Positions 56,703-64,000 of a stretch of DNA of 64,000 bases are shown in pieces. Each line of letters begins with the position of its first letter. Within the stretch, counting starts at the first letter, position 1. The translations under genes were made by a program, and so were the position numbers. The notes beneath the pieces were generated by a model. That model did not search any database, was not told where the DNA came from, and worked only from the letters and a program-made list of their open reading frames with translations. The stretch comes from Bimuria novae-zelandiae CBS 107.79 (taxonomy: Eukaryota > Ascomycota > Dothideomycetes > Pleosporales > Didymosphaeriaceae), in contig ML976681.1 in the NCBI GenBank assembly GCA_010015655.1, forward strand, positions 723,638 to 787,637, written 5' to 3'.

Positions 56703-57878
56703 TCAAGACCCGTTAACGCCATTGACGTTCAAAGCATTCATCCCCTCCAAGAGACCATGCTCATTCAATAAATCATTGTATCGCTCCTGCCTCACCTCCG
56801 CCACCTGCCTTGCACCTTCTGCGCCCACCACAGGCAACCTCTTCAATCCCTGGCTCTTCAAGTTCTTCGGCACGACCTTCGGGTCTAGCAGACCAATCTG
56901 CACCAGCACACTCGCCTGATCCCAATACATATGCTCACTAACCAGCTTCCCTCCTCTTACACCTACGACGCTGACCATCGCAATCTCCACACCCTTGTCC
57001 GTCGGCGGGACACCAGGCAGTATCCAATCCACCTCGTCACTATGCGTAAAGCTCACCAGCATCTCGTCCACCACGCGATCGACGCCAATCGTCCGCGACA
57101 ACAACCGAATCTTAAAGTCCTTTACTAAGCTCGGGATGAAGAACTCGCGGTAAAACTCTTCCAACTTCTTCCTCCCCACACCACCCACCAGCGTAGGCAC
57201 AACAGTAACATGCGCTCCAGTCTGACTCATCCCCTGCACCACGCCCATACTCCCCCTCTCCGGCTGGTCCTCCTCATACTTTGAGTTCCACGCAGCCTGC
57301 ACCACAGGCTCGAGGTCCAGATCCAGCTTGAACGCCTTCTTCAAACAAGTGAGCGTGCGGCTGAAGCCTAGCTCCGCTTCTACACGCGCATACGTCTTGC
57401 TCTCTGGCTCCGCGAAGCCAATCCTGCAGTTTGGGTACCGGTACAGACCCCATTCGCACATCTCGGGCCGGGGACTGACTTGCTCCCCTCCTACATGGAT
57501 CTGCACGTGCAACGAGGGCGCGAACTTGAAGCCTGCGCTCGGCAGCATGCCCGGGTAGAATGCGATGAGCGCGGCGCATTTTACGAGCGGCTTTTGCGCG
57601 ATGCGCAGGACGGACGTGGCGGCTTCCCCGTAGGCAATAATGCCGTATGTCTCGCCGAGCCTGAGATCATTGTACAGACCCTTGATGGTCGTGTTGTAGG
57701 CTTTTTCCTGCGCGGGGTTGAAGGGTATGTATGATGTTTCGAAGCCTTCGGCTTGCCAGGCGGCGAGGGTCGATTCGGGCGCGTGCGCGCTGGGGGAGGT
57801 TATGTAGAGACGGGGAGCGTGGGAGTTGAAGGAGAGGAAGCCGATGGTTGGGCCAGATTGTTTGCTTGTCGTGGACAT
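56703..57878 (-). CDS. Dienelactone hydrolase-like protein with SnoaL-like domain
   Basis: Single exon of 391 residues. The N-terminal 190 residues have a dienelactone hydrolase-like alpha/beta pattern: a lid/strand region (TIGFLSFNSHAPRLYI), YGIIAYGEAATSVLRIA at the nucleophile-elbow position, and ALIAFYPGMLPS. The elbow reads YGEAA, so a canonical Cys/Ser nucleophile is not evident. Residues about 240-360 form a SnoaL/NTF2-like fold (RKKLEEFYREFFIPS, DWILPGVPPT, SEHMYWDQASVLVQIGLLD). Fungal proteins of this two-domain layout are usually called carboxymethylenebutenolidase. Substrate unknown; loss of the nucleophile may mean a binding rather than catalytic role. Confidence 0.8.
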   Translation of the reverse strand: MSTTSKQSGPTIGFLSFNSHAPRLYITSPSAHAPESTLAAWQAEGFETSYIPFNPAQEKAYNTTIKGLYNDLRLGETYGIIAYGEAATSVLRIAQKPLVKCAALIAFYPGMLPSAGFKFAPSLHVQIHVGGEQVSPRPEMCEWGLYRYPNCRIGFAEPESKTYARVEAELGFSRTLTCLKKAFKLDLDLEPVVQAAWNSKYEEDQPERGSMGVVQGMSQTGAHVTVVPTLVGGVGRKKLEEFYREFFIPSLVKDFKIRLLSRTIGVDRVVDEMLVSFTHSDEVDWILPGVPPTDKGVEIAMVSVVGVRGGKLVSEHMYWDQASVLVQIGLLDPKVVPKNLKSQGLKRLPVVGAEGARQVAEVRQERYNDLLNEHGLLEGMNALNVNGVNGS

Positions 57879-58339
57879 GGTGCAGGTTTCTTAAATCAAC
57901 CGTTTCTACAAGGCCGATTGTTAGTCGGGTATCTGGCGTTGCTCTGCTTTCCCAGCCTCACCGGCAACAGTGCAGAAATCGCAAAATCATAGCGCGCTGA
58001 CCTTCAGAGGACATGTCCTTATATCAGGCCATGGGTCTCCGCATCTAAGTGACATCCAAGTTTCACATGGACTTCGGGCAGCTTTGCGGCTTTGGCTTGA
58101 GAAATCGGCCGAGGTGACATCACACCCAAGTGGCCGCACACGTTTTCCCGGCGAATCGGCTCTTCGTGGTTCCGTACGTTCGCACAAACCCTGTCTGAAC
58201 ATACATAGCCCTAATAAAACCTCGCGACACGTTGCATTGTACAAGATTAGGGACATCCGCAGAGGCTTTTAGCCGTGAGTCAAGATTGTGTAAATATATT
58301 TTTTATTGTGAGAGATATGACATCAATCAACGATCCAGC
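57879..58339. other. Intergenic region
   Basis: Promoter of the dienelactone hydrolase-like gene and upstream flank of the tRNA. No gene seen. Confidence 0.5.
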
Positions 58340-58424
58340 GCCCGCTTGGCTCAGTGGTAGAGCGTATCACTAGTAGCTGCAATAAGCCATGATAAGGTCA
58401 TCAGTTCGATTCTGATAGTGGGCA
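58340..58424 (+). tRNA. tRNA-Thr (AGT anticodon) with 13-nt intron
   Basis: The acceptor stem GCCCGCT pairs with AGTGGGC (one G-U), followed by discriminator A. The D arm is GCTC/GAGC, the anticodon stem TATCA/TGATA, and the T arm ATCAG-TTCGATT-CTGAT. The anticodon loop reads CTAGTA, then a 13-nt insert (GCTGCAATAAGCC), then A, so AGT is the anticodon and the intron sits after position 37 as is standard in nuclear tRNAs. The A and B box sequences (TGGCTCAGTGG and GTTCGATTC) serve as the internal pol III promoter. Confidence 0.93.
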
Positions 58425-58441
58425 GGCGCAGTTGGTTGTCA

Positions 58442-58452
58442 GCTTTTTGTTT
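58442..58452 (+). terminator. RNA polymerase III T-run terminator
   Basis: TTTTTGTTTTT about 18 nt behind the tRNA 3' end, the usual pol III stop signal. Confidence 0.7.
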
Positions 58453-58659
58453 TTGACTTTGCTCAGTACAGCAAGCATAGGGTGGTCCTTTGCCCTACAC
58501 AATCGAGAAGCCGTAACGTCTACCTTTTTCTTTTCTTTTCCTCTTCTCCTCCCCTCTGTTCTCTTTGGACAACACCTGTCTGGATGTGAGGTCCTAACGC
58601 ATAAATATACTACACACAATACTTCTAACACAACCTAGGAACAATACTACTTCACGGGC

Positions 58660-60389
58660 TTATACCTCACCGAACCCCTCCCCCTTCCGCAGCCCCGGCA
58701 TCAGCCCTCTCTGCGAAACAACAGACCTCCGCTTCAACGCGTCCCTGATCTCCTCCACGCCACTCTCACTCCAGACCTCCCACCCACTCTGACTCAACGG
58801 GTGCATGACCGCGTTGCGCTCGCTCTTGACCCATGCATCAGCGTCCTGGGGTGCGGTGGCAGCAATGATATCGATGTCCACGGCAAGGGAAGCGCAGAAG
58901 TCATCCAGTGGCAGGTCGTTGACGTCGTGGCCGAAGGGGTTCTCGAGTTCGCGGCCGATGGAGGCGAAGCCGAGGATCATGTATGCGGCGACTGTGTGGA
59001 GGCGTTAGCTCTCACCATCCATCATCCATTACTCCTCAGATAAGTCCTAGGGATAGGAGACGTACAAATCGTCCCCGGAATCGCAAGCATGCCCAGTGTC
59101 TCGTACAGCTGAAACGGCAAAATGAGGATATACACCCACGTTAACTGCGAAATGGCAATCGCGTACGCGAGCGGCAGCGGCGTGTTGAGGATCCGGTCGG
59201 TCGTCGCTTGGATATCGTTCAGCGTCATCACTGCATTCACTGTTCCCGAATCACATTCGTCAGCCTAATCGTCTCCCATCACTCTCCCCTCACTACACAT
59301 GGATATGAACTTACGCGCTTGCGTCTGGTAAATATTCGCCTTGAAACATCCCCCCGCAATGATGCTGTGTATATACACAGTCAAATGGTTCAGTATCTCA
59401 AGCGGCAGGTTTCCAAGCGGGTACTGCGCGCGCTTGAGCAATTTCCGCGGATTCGAAAGCGTCATGGGTATCGCGAGATACTCGCCCCACGACTGCCAGA
59501 AGCCTAGAGGAGCCTCGTCAGGGTGCGGCTCCAGCGCGGTGGCGCGGTTGGCGAAGGTGTCGAGGTGCTGGGTCAGGTGGTGCAGGTCGCGGTAGTGCGT
59601 GTAGGGCTCGAAGCGGAGGCGGTGCTTGAGGGCTTGCGCGTAGGCGACGATGAGGTTTAGGGCAGTACTGCTCTTGTGTTAGATACACCTCCGCTATTGA
59701 GGATGGTGTGAAGGTAGGGGAGCATACACTTTCGCGAGGAGATCGTCTTTTGCAGACCCTTCTCGCTCGTCGGCGTTGATCCAGATGTTCCGCGCAAGGT
59801 TTTGAGACACCATCGTTAGAGACGTCCACGCTCGTCGCCCTTCCATGTACCGCTCGTATGCGGTCGAACTGCGGAAGGATAGTGCTAGGGCGATGATGAA
59901 GCCCAGAACGGTGAGGAGTGTGCTTTTCACGCCCACTGGAATGGACGCGCGGGCGTCGGTCAGTTCAATCTCACCACCTCCTTGTGGCCCAGGAAAAGTT
60001 GGACTTACAGTCACGCACGTGTTTCGAAATCACACATATGCCAGTCGACCACGCGGCAACAAAGAGCAAAGGGATCACCAGCTCGGGAAGACAGCTCCCG
60101 TGTATCCTGAACAGCATCGGCCATTTTGAATGTCTGTCTAGCCCGCGGGGACCAACCTTATAGACGGGCAATATCAGCATTCGGAAGGTTAAAGCAGGAA
60201 AAGAAGCCTACTTACGAAATATTCATCAAACGTGCTATGAGAAGCACGATCCGTCCTCATCGACGAAAGCATGAACGACTCCGGCACAAACGTCGGCGTC
60301 TTCCTCTTCTGCGAGATCAAACTCTCCTCCGAAGTCGATATTCTCGTTCGACCATCTACCATGTGGAACGAAGGGCGTTGGGATACCAT
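58660..60389 (-). CDS. Bestrophin/UPF0187-type chloride channel
   Basis: Six in-phase exons (60216-60389, 60009-60156, 59728-59935, 59315-59667, 59066-59239, 58660-58991) encode 462 residues. Helical blocks: LPELVIPLLFVAAWSTGICV, KSTLLTVLGFIIALALSFR followed by SSTAYERYMEGRRAW, LPLAYAIAISQLTWVYIL, and IPGTIFAAYMILGFASIGRE followed by LENPFGHDVNDLPLD, which is the family signature. Such proteins form anion channels in the plasma membrane or organelle membranes of fungi; physiological role largely unknown. Introns of 59-75 nt. The start ATG at 60389 is followed by a second Met nine codons on; either could be used. Confidence 0.92.
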
Positions 60390-61203
60390 GTTATGTCCGC
60401 TTCCTTTGTTTATGCAAACAAACACTTGGTTTTCCTTGCAAGCCGTATATGCCGCTCCGGAAGACGTACCACCCCGCACCTATATATCAACCAACAAGAC
60501 CAAGTTTAAAGCCACCCAGGGGAATTTTGTTTCACTCAGCCTTCTTACTAAACCCGTACCACGTTGACTGCGTCACCCACACCCGCGCCCAAACGTAAAT
60601 GCGCAGCGCAGCGTGCCAGCTCATAATTTCAATATTTTGGGAAATGCTGTGCCGCACGCAGCGATGCCTTCTTTGACTTCCCGCCCCCACCACGCACTTA
60701 CCTAACCTACTGCGGTAATCGTCCGCGGCACGTGCTTAGTATCCTCCCCCTGCGCTGATTCATCACTTACGCTCCCGCGCGAGAATAAATACTCGTTCGT
60801 GATTATTTCGTTGCTTACCTCACCTCAGGGCGTCGTGTGTCGCATTTCCCGAAACGCTTCAGGGCGTAGGAGCTGAGAGTAACCGAGCTTACATCTGCAC
60901 TGCTTACCTCACCTCTCTCATCTACCATTCCCTAAGGACACATTACTGATAAGGCGAAAGGCGTAATGTAACGGATACTGTGGGTGTACTGTGCACCGCA
61001 CAGAGTCGAGCTGAGGCTGCAATATATCATTCCCCTGTGGCAGCAACGCCCGGGTAGAAATAGAAAAGTCCGACGAAAAACAAGGCAAAAGGTTACTAAA
61101 ATTTCATTTCGTACACCGCTCAAAGGGACGCCAGCTAGCTGCAAGCACCATTGACCTAGATCAGGTATAGACCTCAGCCAGACTCCGAACCACGCAGAAA
61201 TCC
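60390..61203. other. Intergenic region
   Basis: Promoter side of the channel gene and 3' flank of the BTB gene. No coding or RNA feature seen. Confidence 0.5.
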
Positions 61204-62487
61204 CTAAGAAGGCACACCCGCAAACCCGGTCCTATTCGGCTTCTTCTTTTTGTTCTTCTTGGTGTTCTTCGACACAACCGGCACCGGCACCGGGTCCACC
61301 GCCTCCGAAGTTGGAGACGCAATCTCGACCCCCGGAGAAGCAACACTCTCCTCTTCCCTCTCCTGCCCATCCACATCGCCAACCTCGTCAGCCTGCACCA
61401 CCGAGTCATTACGCACGTGTCTCTTCGCCGTGCCATTCGCAATCACCACGTCGTCGACTTTCGGCCTCAATGCTAGGGTGGACTGGAACGTCCTGTTCTT
61501 CAGGTCCAGTTCATCGGTAACGGACTCTGGCGCTTTCGGCGAAAGCGGATTTGCGGGCCTATGCACCGGCGACTCTGGGACTAGAGGTTCGATGTCGTCG
61601 AGCTGGACAGTGTCACCCTGTGAGTCCTCAACGGCGAGACTAGTCGTGTTGGCGCTCTTATCGTTTGCCTCGTCCGACACACTGCTCCGAGCCTCCTCAT
61701 GACTGTCCATAGGCAGATCATCTCCACCCCCGATACCACCAGAGTACGTGTTTACAATAGCCGTCATAACGACCTGGCGGAACTTGCGATCGCCCTCAAT
61801 CTGGTCTACAAACCCCGGTTTCGTGAAAAGCGCAGGATCGCGCTTCACAGCGCTCTTAATCGCGCCTTCAAGATAGCTCGCAAACCACGTCTCGTCCTCC
61901 GGCAAGATAGGAAACGCATGTTCCCGCGCTACACCTAGGATGTCCAATATAGTCAGCTCCGCGCCATACCCTGTGATCTTCTCCTGTGCGAGCTCCGCCA
62001 GCTGGGGCAGTTTGTAACGCGAAGCAGCGCAGTACACGCATGTGCTCAGCTTGTATGCTGCAATAGAGGCTTTGTCGGCGGCGCCTAGCCAGGCGAGCGT
62101 CTCGTACCGGCCTGTGTAGAGGAAGGCGAGGACCGTGTGGGCGGTCACGGCATCAAGGTCGGGGAGGGAGACGGTGTCGTGGGTTTTTTCGCCCCAGAGC
62201 TTGAGCGAGGGTTTGGAGGCGAGCTCGGGGCTTTGGGCGAGGATGGAGCGGTGGATGCGGTAGCGGGTTTTGGAGAGGCCGACGTCCAGGGAGATGATTT
62301 CGGAGTCGGTGTAGGGGCTGGGTAATGTTAGTGGGGAGGTGCAGGTAAGGGTTGCATGGAATGCGCACGATTTTCCGTAGAAGTCGGGGACGTCGATGGG
62401 TTTGTCGGTCTGGTTGTCGAGGATCTGCGTCGACACTTCGGATCCGCGGACGGATAGGACGGTCGAAGAGTCGTCGTTGACAGACAT
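61204..62487 (-). CDS. BTB/POZ domain protein
   Basis: Single exon of 427 residues. Residues 60-165 form a BTB fold: DSEIISLDVGLSKTRYRIHR, ILAQSPELASKPSLKLWGEK, then VTAHTVLAFLYTGRYE. After it come helices (YCAASRYKLPQLAELAQEKI, typical of the region behind fungal BTB domains). The C-terminal 150 residues are acidic and Ser/Pro-rich and end in a Lys-rich stretch KKNKKKKPNRTG. No Kelch or BACK repeats are evident. Fungal proteins of this type may act as Cullin-3 adaptors or simple dimerisation modules; the partner is unknown. Confidence 0.85.
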   Translation of the reverse strand: MSVNDDSSTVLSVRGSEVSTQILDNQTDKPIDVPDFYGKSCAFHATLTCTSPLTLPSPYTDSEIISLDVGLSKTRYRIHRSILAQSPELASKPSLKLWGEKTHDTVSLPDLDAVTAHTVLAFLYTGRYETLAWLGAADKASIAAYKLSTCVYCAASRYKLPQLAELAQEKITGYGAELTILDILGVAREHAFPILPEDETWFASYLEGAIKSAVKRDPALFTKPGFVDQIEGDRKFRQVVMTAIVNTYSGGIGGGDDLPMDSHEEARSSVSDEANDKSANTTSLAVEDSQGDTVQLDDIEPLVPESPVHRPANPLSPKAPESVTDELDLKNRTFQSTLALRPKVDDVVIANGTAKRHVRNDSVVQADEVGDVDGQEREEESVASPGVEIASPTSEAVDPVPVPVVSKNTKKNKKKKPNRTGFAGVPS

Positions 62488-63003
62488 GGTGTTCCAAGCC
62501 TGTCAATCTAAGTATTGAGAGACTAATGTCGTCTCGACATTGTCCAGAACAGCCGGTCTCGACCCCGCATTTATACCACGCCGCGAAATGAGGCTCAACA
62601 GCCACTGCGCTGTCCATTTGTGAATATTCCGCTTCATGCATGCCGAATGAGCTGGCAATCGCACAAGCTCTTCAGCCTTGTGAGTAGACGATCGTGGTTC
62701 GTCAGCCTTGTGTCCTTCACTGCAAGCCCCCTCATCTGCCGGAATGAATTGGCCAATCACACGAAACTGGTCGTATGACCGGTCAACATCAGGCGCAGAT
62801 GCATTCGTATTGGACAGGCTTCAGACAGAATGAGCCCAAACTCGTTGGGTGCTCCCACAGTGTACAAAGGGTAATCTCAATAAAGTCGGCCGTCATGTGA
62901 CTTGCCAAGAAGCTAGCGCGTCACTAGCGGAACAGAGTCTCCGAGCCTCCGAGCCTCTAAGAGCTCTGTAGAGCGTCAACACCTACACTTCAACCTCACG
63001 TTT
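62488..63003. other. Intergenic region
   Basis: Promoter of the BTB gene. Two tandem copies of TCCGAGCC lie near 62939-62954. No gene seen. Confidence 0.45.
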
Positions 63004-63013
63004 CTCACTTAAT

Positions 63014-63930
63014 ATGGCTTTAAATCCTGCCAAAAAAAAGCTCTTGATTGCTTTTAGAAGCCTAGCTAGCTGCTATCGTCGTTCTTAGGACAAAATACAA
63101 CCTCACTTTCCCAGAAATCGCCACTGATTTGGGTATAACTGACCACGCCTGTGGTAAGGCATTTCGACGCGTCAAAGGCGCCGCAAAGGGCGACTCACTG
63201 CAGGAATTGCTAGCTGCAACACCTACAGTCAAGCAGTCTCCTCCTGGCAGACCTGTAAAGGTACGCGATGGCTCTACGCTGAGCGCAAGACTACGGCATG
63301 ACATCATCGTATATGGCACCTACTGGGTGCATGACGCTGTCAGAGACCTCTGCGCAGAAGCTAGCATCACACTTAGTAAGAATATAGTCTATAACATTAC
63401 TAGGGAGCACCGCGACGAGCAGCACCTATACGTAATAACTTATAAAGTATAACCTAAAAAACTAGCGCTTAGTAGTAATAATAAGGACTAGCGACTATAG
63501 TACTGTGCCTGGCTTAAGGCTAAATATAACCTACACTTTCTACGTATTATATTTGTCTACTATAATAAGATCTCTAAGTCTATTAGCGGGAGCAATATAC
63601 GTGGCGGAAAGCAGAGGATTTTAAGACTAGTTAGACAAGATAGTAACGTCTACGCACTGCCTGCAACGCCACCTAAATTTAGTCTTATAATCTATACTAC
63701 TACTTTAACTAATACTACTTGCTCCTATTAACGCCCTTACGTTATTTAGGCTTAGGATAATAATAAGAGCTATAAGGACCTTATACAACGCGTCTCCTAT
63801 ATAAATAATATAGCAAAGAAGGCTTTTAAGGTTAAACGCTTTCGCGCGACTATCGCTAGCACTAATAAAAAGTAGTAACTATAAGAAATTAACTATAATA
63901 TTGCCTATAATAATAGTTAACGCTAAGTGT
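63014..63930 (+). pseudogene. Degraded transposase, probably Tc1-like
   Basis: Starts MALNPAKKKLLIAF at 63014. Its frame breaks within about 20 codons, and a readable block from about 63065 to 63452 follows (TKYNLTFPEIATDLGIT, a helix-turn-helix; then PPGRPVKVRDGSTLSARLRH). From 63450 the sequence becomes AT-rich with many stops but remains faintly protein-like. Layout (HTH, then a decayed catalytic part) fits a fungal DDE transposase of the Tc1 type, but I cannot see a catalytic triad, so the family is tentative. It may continue past the window. Confidence 0.5.
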
Positions 63931-64000
63931 TAGGATCTGTATTTAGCATCACCAGGCTAACATTCTGAGGCGGCCAAGGTCTTATGGGAGCCAATGGTGG

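Noticed and set aside
59518..59829. Minus-strand frame inside the bestrophin gene with a Pro/Arg-rich product
   Set aside because: Shadow of exon 4 in another frame; the spliced bestrophin frame explains the region.
1..64000. CRISPR array, rRNA, prophage, operon or riboswitch
   Set aside because: None seen; the window is eukaryotic with spliced genes.

Overview
This window is nuclear DNA of a filamentous ascomycete (Pezizomycotina; a dothideomycete is my best guess from gene content and has not been tested). The evidence is: genes on both strands without operons; introns of about 45-75 nt with GT..AG ends and CTAAC-type branch points; typical fungal families (muniscin Syp1, hybrid histidine kinase, HymA/MO25, Crc1 carrier, dienelactone hydrolase fused to a SnoaL-like domain); and Tc1/mariner and Fot1/pogo transposons, several turned AT-rich and stop-riddled in the manner of repeat-induced point mutation (RIP).

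Layout. 1-5 kb: weak open frames, a P450 with two lesions, and a decayed unknown gene. 5-16 kb: a housekeeping block on the minus strand (Tls1/Hep59 protein, small secreted protein, complex I 24 kDa subunit, MO25/HymA, CDK-type kinase), followed by Syp1 on the plus strand. 17.5-23.6 kb: one very large PAS-containing hybrid histidine kinase. 24.8-26.4 kb: an ER FKBP prolyl isomerase fused in frame to a STIMATE-like membrane protein. 26.7-28.2 kb: a well-preserved Tc1/mariner element with an assembly gap inside it. 28.6-32.1 kb: an SLC35-type transporter and a cytochrome b561-type membrane protein. 32.9-35.6 kb: a broken membrane-protein gene. 36.4-39.9 kb: a coiled-coil/proline-rich protein and a seven-helix membrane protein. 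40.4-46.7 kb: a transposon graveyard (one mariner relic and at least three pogo-like units) with sharp borders between RIP-like and clean sequence. 46.8-62.5 kb: membrane protein, GPI-type APP1-domain protein, carnitine carrier, 1-Cys peroxiredoxin, SH3/single-TM protein, dienelactone hydrolase-like protein, tRNA-Thr, bestrophin-like channel and BTB protein. 63-64 kb: a degraded transposase.

Functional themes. Several neighbours are mitochondrial (complex I subunit, Crc1 carrier, Prx1), but there is no sign of co-regulation or of a biosynthetic cluster. The most unusual items are the FKBP-STIMATE fusion, an open pogo transposase frame whose first catalytic Asp is Asn, tandem motifs inside pogo terminal repeats, and two GC-AG introns. 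Exon joins were worked out by hand from splice signals and reading phase; positions may be off by a base or so.
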